A DNA stretch of 64,000 nucleotides from assembly GCA_023678885.1 (NCBI GenBank), contig CM043001.1, forward strand, positions 7,848,092-7,912,091. Reading direction: 5' to 3'. Made by a program: the position numbers and the translations under genes. Positions 34,170 through 45,029 of this stretch are shown one piece after another. Position 1 is the stretch's first letter. Every line of letters begins with the position of its first letter. The notes under the pieces were generated by a model. The model was not told where the DNA came from, made no database searches, and was given only the letters and a program-made list of their open reading frames with translations. This DNA comes from Pogostemon cablin. Lineage: Eukaryota > Streptophyta > Magnoliopsida > Lamiales > Lamiaceae.

Positions 34170-35129
34170 TATTTATCTCTCCCCTTGTTGACTCTCTTAT
34201 CATCTCTCTTCCCTCAATATCACTCCAGTAGTGTTTCTTTATTTTGCAAGATAGAAAAATTTGTTCATAATGTGAAAGAATTTGGTGTGTGTGACAACCT
34301 CGATAGTGGCGGCAGACTTCATGGCAAAAGGGGAGGAGGAGGTAAGGATGGCGGTGCAGGAGGGGAGGGAGAGGTGGTGGAGATTTGTTGTCCCCTTTTG
34401 GAAGTGGGGGATATTTTGTTCAAGGGTTGAGGAGGTGGCGATTCATCCACGGTGGTGGAGGTGAGGATGACGATGGAGGTGGTGATGAGTTAGAAGATGA
34501 CATTAATTATAAATTTGATGGTGGGGGAGAAGATGAAGAATATGGAGAAGGTGGGGAATCGGACGGCGACAATAAAGATGATATTTTTTGCTATTTTGAA
34601 ATCTAATTATTCGATCCTGCTAATTTCCCTAGCAATTGATTGCCCTAAGTGGATAAAATAAAATCTTAATTTTTTTAGGGAATGGATAAGGATTAATCAC
34701 AATGGAATCTCTGAAACCTATCTAGAAGGATAATCATCTTACCCTACATAAATTTCTTTTAGACAATGAAAAGAGATTTCAGGAAAACATGTCGAATAAT
34801 GATTCTACAGATGAGTTGGAAGTTCCATTATTGTCATGGAGCTCTCGACGTTCCAATTTTTTCCAAACTATACATAATCATCCTGTATATCAAAGATTGT
34901 TGTTACTTGCCATACTTTCAATTTTTTCCTTAGTGTTTATAGTCATCCATCCCTACGATAATCACAAAGCATTCCCTTTCTCATCAATCTTTGATTGACG
35001 GTACATGAATCGAAGAGGAAAGAGAGGGACGTAGTGGTTCAGCATTAGGCAAAGCAAGAAAATGACATAGCTTTTGTGTATTGGAAGGCGATAAATTGCA
35101 TGTTGTAGAAATATCAGAAGCTTCTAGAT
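34170..35129 (+). other. Interior next to the inverted-repeat arm, gene-like pieces
   Basis: About 960 bp lie between the left arm and the copia LTR. The first part is GC-richer and encodes Gly/Asp/Glu-rich frames (to about 34606) with no domain. The second part has the small frame at 34789-34998. If the arms belong to one element, this interior is its cargo. Confidence 0.4.
34789..34998 (+). CDS. Short frame with one membrane segment, unidentified
   Basis: A 69-codon frame starts MSNNDSTDELEVPLL, has a basic stretch (SSRRSNFFQTIHNH) and then one clear hydrophobic segment (RLLLLAILSIFSLVFIVI), and stops at 34998. That is the layout of a type II membrane anchor, as at the N-terminus of many plant Golgi enzymes. 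It may be a captured first exon. I do not recognise the parent gene, and expression is unproven. Confidence 0.35.
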   Translation: MSNNDSTDELEVPLLSWSSRRSNFFQTIHNHPVYQRLLLLAILSIFSLVFIVIHPYDNHKAFPFSSIFD

Positions 35130-35187
35130 AGATTGATGCTTTGACACATTTATTATTTTATATTTGTTAAGTGATTGTAACTGTTGT

Positions 35188-36109
35188 TAGGGGTGATCAC
35201 GGTGCGGTTTCATGGTTTTTTAGGCTAAAACAAAATTGCCTTGCCTAATGCGATTCAGTTATCTTCAAAATTTTAAACCACTATTTTCCAACAAAAAACC
35301 ATTATGCGATTGGCAGTTTTAATTATAAAATAATGTAATATTACAATACATTTTAGTTGTTTACTTTCCACATTCAAAACTAATTGAGATAAGCAAAGTA
35401 AAAACTCATGCCAATAAAATACATAAGCAAAGGAAAACTCATGCACGGTAAAAACTCATGCCAATAAAATAAAGTGTTTTAAATAGGTAAATGTGTGATT
35501 CTTAGGATTTTAATTAAGTGTCAGATGTCTATTATCTAGGTAGCCTAATATCATGGACCTGTAATCAATAAGCCCACCAAGCCACAACTCAAAATTATTT
35601 AATTAATTAGATGTCTATATAATAGTATATTAATTAGTACTATAATATATATAATAACTAATGTATACCAACTCGTCGGTTCGGTGCAGGGCGGCTTTTC
35701 CATGAATTTCAAACTGCACCGTTCCGACGGTGCGGTTTCACGTAATATATATTAACTACTCCCTCCGTCCCAAAGATATTGACACACTTTCCTTTTTGGG
35801 TTGTCCCACAGAAATTGACATATTTCCTTTTTAAGAACATGGGACCCACACAAAAACAATTTATTTATTTACATGGACCCACACACCCATCACACTCACC
35901 ACTAATACAACTACCCACTACACATTAAATATTATTTCTCCCACTTCACTTTATATTAAATTATTACACTCCTTAATCTCCGTGCCCAAAAAAAATGTGT
36001 CAATACTTCCGGGACGGAGGGAGTACGATTTTTTCACCATAATTACTATTCTCGATTCAGTGCGGTACGGGCGGTTTGGGTGATTGTAAAAAATATATGC
36101 TCACCCCTA
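35188..36109. mobile_element. hAT-type MITE, TAGGGGTG ends
   Basis: It starts TAGGGGTGATCAC and ends GCTCACCCCTA. The 8-bp duplication ACTGTTGT is at 35180-35187 and 36110-36117; the intact LTR at 49 kb has it once. The interior is AT-rich and non-coding, with CGGTGCGG/CCGCAC inverted motifs near the ends. A Stowaway MITE is nested inside. Confidence 0.92.
35759..36023. mobile_element. Stowaway MITE in the hAT MITE
   Basis: 265 bp, CTCCCTCCGTCCC...GGGACGGAGGGAG with TA on both sides. Copy A of the hAT MITE (44238-44451) has no insertion at this point. Confidence 0.92.
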
Positions 36110-36220
36110 ACTGTTGTATTTAGAAATATCCATATATACTCTTTCTACATTGAAAACACACAGCAGTTTCCATTATAATGTATAACACAAATTTTCTCTC
36201 TATCCTTACCTAATTTTAGA

Positions 36221-36690
36221 TGGTATCATATTACAGTTTTGCTTGAAGACCATGGCAGTTCACTGGGTTTGATTTCAACGGTAACAAACATGATGCCGGT
36301 GGCGATGACCATGATTCCAGCAGTGGCGATCATGATTCCTGCAGTGGCGACCACAAAGCCAGCGGCAAAGGCTGGGTTTACTAAGATTATACAACAGGAA
36401 ATTGCAAAATATTTTGGAGATCGAAGCGGTGAATTACTTTCTGGTAATTCTATTCCACATTGTACTAGAATGGTAGAATATGCTGGTATGTGTGATTTCA
36501 ATTATGCATAATCCGCACTTGATAATAGTTATTTGGGTTCTTGGATCCTAGATATGGGAGCAAGTAGACATATGTGTCATGATCTTTCTCTCTTTTCTTC
36601 ACCTCTTACCAGCCTTGATAAACACATTTCTATTTTTTTCCTGATGGTAGTAAACCAATGGTATCTTATTCTGGCCATATCACTTTACCA
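36221..36690 (+). pseudogene. Copia 5' internal region, copy B: PBS, gag tail, protease start
   Basis: TGGTATCATATTAC resembles the copia primer-binding site TGGTATCAGAGC. Then come three degenerate 21-24-bp repeats (36287-36357), a gag C-terminal frame (GFTKIIQQEIAKYFGDRSGE), and the copia protease start (GSWILDMGASRHMCHDLSL) with Met where Ser or Thr is usual. Most of gag is absent. The region is cut by another insertion at 36691. Confidence 0.72.
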
Positions 36691-36845
36691 AGTGTTTTCA
36701 TAACTGGATCGGAGATCGAACCGGTGACCCCAACGGTTTGAGGTTCAACCAGTCGGACTGGTTGAACCGGAAAACAAAAATCACCCATTTTAAATAATAC
36801 TTTATTATTTTTTATATACTTTAAATTAACATGTGTAATTATTAA
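36691..36845. mobile_element. Left part of a hAT-like insertion, copy B
   Basis: It starts AGTGTTTTCATAACTGG and carries GATCGAACCGG. It matches 45030-45183 of copy A. The rest is lost or too diverged here. Confidence 0.65.
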
Positions 36846-37444
36846 GTGATACATGATATACAAAAAGTTATAGCAGTTTAATTAAATTATTTTATAAACT
36901 ATTTGTAGGATGAATAAAGAGTGATAACGTTTTTAATATGAAATAATATTCATTTAAAATAAAGTGATAATAGAGTAGTTAAGTTATTTAAAACAATAAT
37001 TACTAATAATAATATTATTATTGAATAATTAATAATAATAATAAAATATATTAAGAGTGATTTTTTTAAAAATTTAAAATAATTGATGTGAAACAACATA
37101 GGAAGTTCTATTTTGTTGTATATGTACTAAATTTGAAAAAGGATTCATAAATTTACTTTCAGGTCGATTGGCTACAAGCCTACAATTAAAATGAGATTCC
37201 TTGTCCACCCAATTTCTAATCCTATGTGAAATCAAAACATCAATTAATTAGTCTTAACTAATGTATAATGACAATTTAGTGTATTCTAAACTAATGCATT
37301 AATGATCTAGTAGTCCCGATTAGGGTTTTAACTTTACTATTTATAATATCTGATATTCAGCAGCATAGATATAATAAAATCCATTAATTGGTAAAGTGAG
37401 GGAAACTTTAAACAGCGACGAGTAGCCTAATTATTATCATATTA
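36846..37444. other. AT-rich junction between the two duplicated blocks
   Basis: No gene or recognised element is seen. It has no clear match in the other block, so it may be the remainder of the hAT-like insertion or the original flank of the duplicated unit. Confidence 0.5.
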
Positions 37445-37688
37445 TAACACTCTAAAATCATATTTTAATTCATCATTTATCATAATTCATCATTTATCTC
37501 ACTTAAGAAAATATACTTTAATAATCATTAAGAATACTTTATCTATATAATAGAAATACGTTAACATGTCTCACAAACCGTCTCACGTATATAATGTCTC
37601 ACAAGAGACTTTGTCTTTTATAATAATGATTCAATAGTTTAAAATAAAATATTATATATATATGTGTGCGTGTGTATATATATATATA

Positions 37689-38705
37689 CTCCCTCCGTCC
37701 TAGGCTAAGAGGGCCGGATGGGTTTAAAATATCGATATCGATAAAAATTTACGGATATATCGATGGATATATCAAATATCGATATCGATATCGGTAAAAA
37801 TTTTAAAAAAATACGAAAACTTGAAAAAAAATTAATTATTTAACTTTGCAATATATTTTAACTAATTCTAATATATAAATACAATTTAAAATCTCAATAA
37901 AACTCATAACATATGATAAGCAAATCAATTACAACAAATTTAAATAGTCTAAAGTCATACAATACTTAATAACTAATACCAAAATGATAATCTATGATGC
38001 TCAAATGTAAACATGTGATGTCATCTTGATCTAAAAATATTGGTACCAGCTCATCGAAATAAAGAAATTCTGGACATAGTAATGAATGTGCCAGTAGTAT
38101 TGTTATGTACCAATAAAATACTCCCTCCGTCCCGATTCGATTGAATGTACCAAAATAATTTTATTTTAATCAGAGTATAATATCACATTGTGTACATGAA
38201 AGGAAACTCCTCATTTACTTAGTAGTAATAATTTTAATGAGGAGTGATAATAAATTATAATTAATTAAATAAAATAAAACAGTCTTAATAATTTCATGCA
38301 AATGTTGCTAATTTTTTTAATTGATCAAATTAATGAAGAAATTTGCATTTAGTTGGTAAAAGTAATATAAAATATAATTAGAAATTTCATAAAAATATGG
38401 ATAATTTTTTTATATTTTTTTATATATCCTCGACATTTTATCGATATTTTAGCGATATTTCCTCGATATATCTCAACATTTGAAAAATTTTGAACTGTGG
38501 TAAATCGATATCGATATTGTAACCAATATTTCTCGATATTTCCCGATATATCCTCGACATCAGAAAAGATATATCTTTTTTCCCAATATCGATATCAGTA
38601 CTCTCCAAATACGGATATATCGTGGAAATATCGTGGATATTTCCAAAAATTTGACCTTATGTTAAACATAAGGTCTCCGGCCCTCATTACCTAGGACGGA
38701 GGGAG
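37689..38705. mobile_element. Stowaway-type element of about 1 kb with CGATATCGATA arrays
   Basis: The ends CTCCCTCCGTCCTAGG and CCTAGGACGGAGGGAG are perfect inverted repeats flanked by TA. The interior has repeated ATATCGATATCGATA-like motifs near both ends in opposite directions. A second, truncated Stowaway end (CTCCCTCCGTCCCG) lies at about 38121. No transposase is present. Copy B lacks this element. Confidence 0.85.
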
Positions 38706-38768
38706 TATATAAATAAAAGGCATAGGAGCAGGAGCCAAGGAGCACTGGCCTCCAAGAAAATACTATGC

Positions 38769-38827
38769 CCCCTCCGTCCCGCCCAAATATCAATGGTTAC
38801 TTTTTGTGCATAGATTAAGGAGTATTA
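38769..38827. mobile_element. Truncated Stowaway-like end beside MLE copy A
   Basis: CCCCCTCCGTCCCGCCC followed by AATGGTTACTTTTTGTGCA resembles a single MITE terminus. Its partner end is not visible. The same sequence is in copy B at 14515-14570, inverted. Confidence 0.5.
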
Positions 38828-39074
38828 CTCCCTGTGTTCCATTTATATTGCAACTTTTTACCCAAAACGGCGTCCCACCTCTATTACTACCTTTCTAAAA
38901 AAGGAAAGTGGAGCCCACACTTTTTTACAAAACTACCCCTTAATCCAACACTAATCTTAAAAATGCCATCACTTTGGGATTTGCAAATAACAATAAAATA
39001 ATATTGTTTTGGCGTTTACTGCCATTAGGGTTGCAAACTCATTCCCCTCTATAGGGTTCGTTCTTACCCATCCC

Positions 39075-39285
39075 CCCATTTTCTCTCTGATCGTCTCACC
39101 GTCACCCCTCCATTTCCTCGCCGTCACCCTTCCATTTTTCTCGTCGTCACTCCTCCATTTTCTCTATCGCTCATCTCTGTCACCCCTCCATCTTCTTCAT
39201 CGGATCTTTGGCCGTCACCCTTCATTCTGTCTCGAGCTCTTCTCGCCGTCACCCACTACATCTCCGTTCTCTCCCTTCTAGCATC
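39075..39285 (+). repeat. CT-rich leader with degenerate 25-bp repeats
   Basis: CCGTCACCC(T/C)TCCATTTTCT-like units recur five to six times. The composition is like a plant 5' leader and ends just before the ATG at 39300. Frames read through it are artefacts of the repeats. Confidence 0.65.
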
Positions 39286-39299
39286 TGCGATCGAGAAAA

Positions 39300-39620
39300 A
39301 TGGCGACGGTGAAGAGTGAGTGCTTCTCCAAGGAGGCCGTGGAGATGGCTGAGTCGTGGGGAGTGCTTCTTCATAGATCGACACCGTCGTGTGAAAACAA
39401 GGTGTTCTCGGCCTCCGATGTCACTGGGTGTTCGGTCGGAGAACTATCTGATGTCGTTTCTGACAGCGACGAAGAGATCGTGAACTCTTGTAGTATGACT
39501 TGCCCGCTGGTATTCCGAGGAGTGACCACCAAATGGTTGAGGCAAAACAAAAGCCTCATTAAGATTTTGAGGGACCTGTGTCCTGCAGCCCTTAAATTGC
39601 CCAAATGGGCCGAGGTATAA
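39300..39620 (+). CDS. Exon-like frame in MLE copy A, unidentified, possibly captured
   Basis: An ATG in good context (AAAAATGGCGACGG) opens a 106-codon frame: MATVKSECFSKEAVEMAE, then SASDVTGCSVGELSDVVS, an acidic Ser/Asp stretch (DSDEEIVNSCS) and a basic end (LRQNKSLIKILRDLC). The frame stops at 39620. A GAG/GTATAATGG that could be a splice donor lies just before the stop, so this may be a first exon. Copy B has ATA for ATG and frameshifts. It opposes the transposase and has no mariner homology that I recognise. I cannot name the parent gene. Confidence 0.5.
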   Translation: MATVKSECFSKEAVEMAESWGVLLHRSTPSCENKVFSASDVTGCSVGELSDVVSDSDEEIVNSCSMTCPLVFRGVTTKWLRQNKSLIKILRDLCPAALKLPKWAEV

Positions 39621-39894
39621 TGGCTTTAGTCTCTCTGTATTCCATGAATGGGGTTTCTGTGTATTGCATGATGAAAAACTTGTGATATCCGTGGGGTTAA
39701 GGGGTTGGGTTTATAAGTGTCACCATACGCAGTTCGTTGGAGACTTGCAATTTCATATTCTAATGACATCAACCGTGCATTTTAGAGACACGAACACTCG
39801 ATGATGAGATTAAACTCTGAGAGTGTTATTTGTGTTGATGTCTAAACTGTGTTTTATGAATATGTCTCTCTGATATGTTAAATTGTGGGGAATT

Positions 39895-40215
39895 AATGTT
39901 GGAAGAGTGTGATATTATAAACTGTTAAGTGATAAATTACTTTTGGAAGTGTGTGATATTACAAACTGTGATGTGATGAATTGCAATTGTATGTCTGTTG
40001 GAAGAGTGTGATGTATCCCCTGTTAAGTGATTAATTGCTTTTGGAAGAGTGTGATATCACAAACTGTAATGTGATGAATTGCTATTTTATGTCTGTTAGA
40101 AGACTGTGGTGTATCCCCTGTTAAGTGCTGAATTTCTGTTGGAAGAATGTGGTATTTGATGTGTTACTGTTTAGTGATCTTGTTTGAAGTGTGATAGTGT
40201 GTGATATATGATGTG
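39895..40215. repeat. Degenerate tandem repeats in MLE copy A
   Basis: Blocks with GGAAGAGTGTGATATTA, AACTGTGATGTGATGAATT, TTTTATGTCTGTT and GTATCCCCTGTTAAGTG recur with a period of roughly 60-110 bp. The inversion end in copy B falls in the matching array. Confidence 0.75.
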
Positions 40216-40539
40216 TTTAGGGTGAAGTGTTCTTGTGTGAAGTGTCTTGCATAAGTCATATACATCCATTTATAGGTTTAGATTTACAGCTTTACAAAAG
40301 ATTGTTTACTGCCAAAACAAACTCTTTCTTTAAGTTGTGTTTTAGTTGTAAACAAACAATCTTAAGCCCTATTCACATGCAAAATGCATCCAAGGCTTCC
40401 ACCTCCATTAGATGTGTTCTGTGTAGGCATCCAAAACTTCCAAATTGCATCCAATACTTCCATTGCATCTAAAATGCATTCAAAATGTACTGCAAAATCC
40501 TTCTAATCGTTCTGTACTGCAAAATGCTTCCACCTTCAA

Positions 40540-41979
40540 TCAAAAACTTCCTCCATAGCTGAATTAGATCCTCCAACCCATCTATTGCATTTTCTTCAAT
40601 TAGAAATTAAAGACTTGATTGAACCACCTCAGGGTTCACTTCCAAATTAGTTGGAAGCTCACCTGGTCTCTGTAATGCAAATTTACCCATATGGGGTATC
40701 TTGTATTCATTTCCACCTCTACGAACTGTAATTTCCTTTACGCAGCTTTGCAGTGTTAGAAAAACTGATTCAATTTTGTGTGGCTTAAATATTCAAAAGA
40801 TTTCCTCACCACTTCTAACAAATCCTCCACTTTGTTAGAAGCTTCTTTGAATTGAAGAGATTATAAAGCTCTAAACCAACCAATGTCCTAAATGTTAGTA
40901 TCCAGTCTCTTAGCAGGCTGAAACACAAGATGGAAATTGAATTCATCTTGTGTTGAAGCCTGTCTCCACTCTTCATCATCATCTTTTATATGTGGCTTAT
41001 CATTATTCTGTCGTATGTATATATCTTTGCATGCTCCACTTGGCCATTTAGACTTGATAGCTGGTAGGACCTGTTATGAGTGTAAATGAAATATAGTGCA
41101 AAATGAATGTATTTGTATGTATATCATGTGTATAAACTGTAATATGTGTTCAGATTGTATACCTAGTCAATTAGAACTTTTTTTTGTCTCATTCCTTGTC
41201 ACTGAAAACATTGGTTTAGTTACAATACTTCCTGCCTCTCTGTTCTTGCTTTTCCTTTGTGCTACAACTTGTTCCATAAAGGAAAAAATCCATGTCTTCC
41301 CATAAAAAATGCAGTCCCCGTTAGAGTCATAGGATGGACTTGTAACTGCAGCTAGAAACATGATCTTTCCAATAAAATTTTTACTTTCACATGTCCTATG
41401 TGGTTCTGTTTCTTCTTATAGGAGATATTATCTCTCTGTTGTTCTTGTTATGTTGAACCATTTCTCATCTATGTGAACTATTTGTGACATACTCTTGAAT
41501 TTGATCAGTTTCTTCACTATGTCCACTTCTAGTGCTTTAAGGTTGTGCCTGACCCTGTTAATCTTGTGTTGGTGTGTGAGATATGTCTTTATAGCACTAG
41601 TATAAGGTCTAATAAGCCCATGCTTGATCCACCTATGAACTGTGCTACTAGATATGGCCATCTCTTCTGCTAAATCCCTAATTGTCCCCCTTTTCTTAAA
41701 CTGAATACTCTTCATTTTTTCCTTATCCAATTTTTTGCCATAAACTCCATGTGGTCTAAGTGTTTTGTTGTTGACTAAAGAGATTGGATTACTTGATAGC
41801 AGCTGCTCTTTAGCTCTTTCCCATATCCTTCTAACAGTAGCAATGTGCACTCCAAATGTAGAACCGGCTAAAATAAGCCTCCCACGAGCTGGTTGGCCAT
41901 TGCTCGACCCCTCCAACAAAAATTGGGCAATGGAATTATGTTCTTTGGTTGTTAGGTTTTTGGGTCTTGATATTCTCAT
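40540..41979 (-). pseudogene. Mariner-type transposase, copy A
   Basis: This is the same protein as at 27889-29333. The open N-part (41428-41979) starts MRISRPKNLTTKEHNSI, has the helix-turn-helix (IRDLAEEMAISSSTVHRWIK) and HIDEKWFN. A stop follows at TTER, one codon earlier than in copy B. The second site reads QNNDKPH, with the same Asp-to-Asn loss, and the stop before the third Asp is also shared. It was dead before the block was duplicated. Confidence 0.9.
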
Positions 41980-42664
41980 TTTGTAAAGTGTATTTATGAG
42001 ATGAGAAAGTGGTGTATTTGGTTCAAGAAGTTATCGTATTTGGAGTAGTAAGTGTTTATATAGTGTAGTTTAGGTGGGAATTTGTAAATTTGTATCTGTA
42101 AATTATTTTTGATAATGGAGGGAAAACAAAACTTATTACCTTCAAGTACTAATGTAATGATGTTGCTGTTTTTGAATTATGAATTAGGGCGTATGACATG
42201 TAATAATGTTTCAAAATTTTAAATTATGAATTGGAGATAATTTCCATTCTGATGTAATTTTTGGATGATGTAAATTTGAAAAAAGTAGGATAGGTTTGTG
42301 TTTTTATATGTTGTCGCATTTTTTTCATGTTTGCGGCTGAAATCCCATAACTGGATTAACTGCTTTCTTTTTAAAATAATGTATTTTAATCTAGGGGTAA
42401 AATGGTAAACTTCGTCTTCCAACTACCCAATAGACATTAAATATTAATACTCCTTAAAGAACGTGCAAAAAGTAAAAGTAGCAATACTATTGGGACAGAG
42501 GGAGTATTATTTTATATGTAGTGGGTAGTCGTATTAGGGCATCACCAGTGGTGTACCCAATCCCAAATACAAATTTTTGTCACATCATTGCCACGTCACT
42601 GCCACATCAAAAGTAAAAAATTCTCTAAATTTATACATATACCTCTCCAATCATTGCAGGTACA

Positions 42665-43080
42665 ATTAATACTATTTGAGGGTCCCACCATCAAATATAA
42701 TTTATACACATTATTAATTAATTAATGTTTTTATATAAATTTTATTTTATGAAAAAGTCAATTAATTTTTATTTATATTTAATTAAATTAAATTAAAATC
42801 AAACTTTAATTAAATTTTTTTATAATAAATTAAAATAATATTTAAATACTTTTATTTGAATAGCAATTAAAAAAATTAATACTATTTGAGGGTCCCACCA
42901 TCAAATATAATTTATATACATTATTAATTAATTAATTTTTTTATATAAATTTCATTTTATGAAAAAGTCAATTAATTTTTATTTATATTTAATTAATTTA
43001 AATTAAAATCAAACTTTAATTAAATTTTTTTATAATAAATTAAAATAATATTTAAATACTTTTATTTGAATAGCAATTAA
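42665..43080. repeat. Tandem duplication of about 205-210 bp in Harbinger copy A
   Basis: The stretch from TTAATACTATTTGAGGGTCC to TGAATAGCAATTAA is present twice in a row, starting at about 42665 and 42876. Copy B has it once (from about 30019), so it arose after the block duplication. Confidence 0.88.
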
Positions 43081-43259
43081 TTTTCTTTAATAATATTTTT
43101 ATTTATTAGACTAAATAATTTAAGCTAAAAATACATAAATTCTCAAATTTTCAAAATTAAACCACAAATTTCATTAAAAATATTTATAGTAAAACAACAC
43201 AAAATAATAAATTAATACATTGAAATTAAAATATTTCATACTGGAATTAAAAATTTTCT

Positions 43260-44237
43260 AAATATTTACGAATCGTTCCCATATATGATCAACCAAATCC
43301 GCGCGAAGTTGATGATGTTTTTCTTTATCTCGTAATGCTGAATCTCTCTTGAGGTACTCGCTGAATCCGCCGACTGGACCTTGAAGAACTAGTGGAGCAT
43401 TATTATCATCGTCGTGGTTGAGCTCCTCAGACTAATCAGTTATCATATCCCCTTCATTCTCCACTATCTTGTTATGTAAAATGATACAAGCATACATAAT
43501 ATCTTTCAAGTTACTTTGGTCCCAAAACCTACCTGGACCTTTGATAATCGCCCAACGAGTTTGGAGAACACCAAATGCGGGCTCGACATCCTTTCTCGCT
43601 GCCTCTTGTATTTTTTTAAATTTCTTTCTTTTGCGATTACGAGGACACAGAAAACTTTTGACAAAAGTTGCCCACTTTGGATAGATCCCATCTGTGAGGT
43701 AATATCCTTCCGTATATTGTTTGTGATTCATTGTAAAATTAATCTGTGGTGCTTTTTCTTGTAGAGCATCATAGAATAAAGGAGATTGGTTAAGCACATT
43801 GATATCATTGTTTGAACCTGTAACTCCAAAAAAAACATGACGTATCCACAAGTTCGAAGATGCAACTGTTTCAAGCATTATTGTTGGAACTCCATGATCA
43901 CCTCGAGTAAATTGACCTTTCCAAGCAACCGGATAATTTTTCCATTCCCAATGTATACAATCAAGGCTCCCTAACATTCCAGGAAACACATGTCTTTGCT
44001 CATGCATATGGAACAATCGCCGATAATCATCTCCATCGGGCCTTCTCAAATATATTTCACCGAATAATTCAATCACACATCGACAGAAGTTGAACAAGCA
44101 GTTTATGGTCTTTGTTTCAGCAACACGTAAGTACTCATCGTAATGATCGGAAGGACCTCCACATGCAAATTGGCGGATAGCAACAGTGCATTTCTGAATT
44201 GGTGAGAAACCTTTTCTCCCTGTTGCATCGACCCTCC
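43260..44237 (-). pseudogene. Harbinger DDE transposase, copy A, N-terminus deleted
   Basis: The long frame 43432-44097 keeps GSLDCIHWEWKNYPVAWKG, TGSNNDINVL and DVEPAFGVLQTRW (Pro for Arg next to the catalytic Glu). It is less broken than copy B over the first Asp. A stop after EGDMITD cuts the C-terminal part, which continues to 43260. The N-terminal 100 residues fall in the deletion. Confidence 0.88.
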
Positions 44238-44451
44238 ATATTAATTAGTACTATAATATATACAATAACTAATGTATACCAACTCATCAGTTCGGTGTAG
44301 GGCGGTTTTCCCATGAATTTCAAACTGCACTGTTACATCGGTGCAGTTTCACGTAATATAATTACCATAATTTTTTCACCATAATTACTATTCTCGGTGC
44401 AGTACGGTGCGGTATGGGCGGTTATAAAAAATATATGCTCATCCCTAACTG
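44238..44451. mobile_element. hAT-type MITE, copy A, right part only
   Basis: It matches the right part of 35188-36109, without the nested Stowaway, and ends TCATCCCTA. Its left part was removed with the end of the Harbinger element in one deletion. Confidence 0.8.
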
Positions 44452-44559
44452 TTGTATTTAGAAATATCCATATATATTCTTTCTACATTGAAAACATACA
44501 ACAGTTTCCATTATAATGAATGACACAAATTTTATCTCTCTATCCTTACCTAATTTAGA

Positions 44560-45029
44560 TTGTATCAAATTACAGTTTTGCTTGAAGGCCATGGCGGTTC
44601 GCTGGGTTTGATTTCGATGGCAACGAACACGATGCCGGCGGCGGTGACCATGATTCCAGTGGTGGCGACCACGATTCCTACAGTGGAAACCACAAAGCCA
44701 GCGGCGAATGTTGGATTTACTAAGATTATACAACAGGAAATTGCAAAATATTTTGGAGATCGAAGCGGTGAATTACTTTCTGGTAATTCTATTCCACATT
44801 GTACTAGAATGGTAGAATATGTTGGTATATGTGATTTCAATTATGCTTAATCCGTACTTGATAATAGTTATTTGGGTTCTTGGATCCAAGTTTTGGGAGC
44901 AAGTAGACATATGTGCCATGATCTTTCTCTCTTTTTTTCACCTCTTATCATCCTTGATAAACACATTTCTATTTTTTTCCCTGATGGTGGTAAACAAATG
45001 TATCTTATTCTGGCCATATCACTTTACCA
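44560..45029 (+). pseudogene. Copia gag tail and protease start, copy A
   Basis: GFTKIIQQEIAKYFGDRSGE and VLGASRHMCHDLSLF are recognisable. The protease reads WIQVLGAS, so the catalytic Asp found in copy B (LDMGAS) is lost here. The frame is cut by the insertion at 45030. Confidence 0.68.

Larger units (their letters stand above)
35130..36220 (+). repeat. Copia LTR with a nested hAT MITE
   Basis: 35130-35187 plus 36110-36220 match the copia LTR at 49022-49182 (TGATGCTTTGACAC, AGTGATTGTAACTGTTGT, TATCCTTACCTAATT). The hAT MITE splits it. The primer-binding site follows at 36221. LTR ends are approximate. Confidence 0.7.
38828..42504. mobile_element. Mariner-like element copy A, full length (3677 bp)
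   Basis: The left end CTCCCTGTGTTCC and the complement of the right end CTCCCTCTGTCCC are imperfect inverted repeats that go on for about 30 bases (ATATTGCAACTTTT against GTATTGCTACTTTT), with TA on both sides. The transposase lies on the minus strand in the right half. The left half holds an exon-like block on the plus strand and a tandem-repeat array. Plant MLEs normally carry only the transposase. Confidence 0.88.
42537..44237. mobile_element. PIF/Harbinger element, copy A, truncated
   Basis: It begins GGGCATCACCAGTGGTG after TTA, as in copy B, and runs through the transposase to a sharp break at about 44237, where hAT MITE sequence starts. The accessory ORF and right end are deleted. Confidence 0.88.

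Noticed and set aside
34185..34606. Gly/Asp/Glu-rich frames
   Set aside because: Three overlapping frames arise from GGTGG/GATGAC-type low complexity. No domain or splice structure supports one of them.
36239..36511. A 90-codon Met/Ala/Pro-rich frame at the start of the copia element
   Set aside because: Its first half reads degenerate 21-24-bp repeats in a wrong frame. Only the second half is the real gag tail, so it is not a separate gene.
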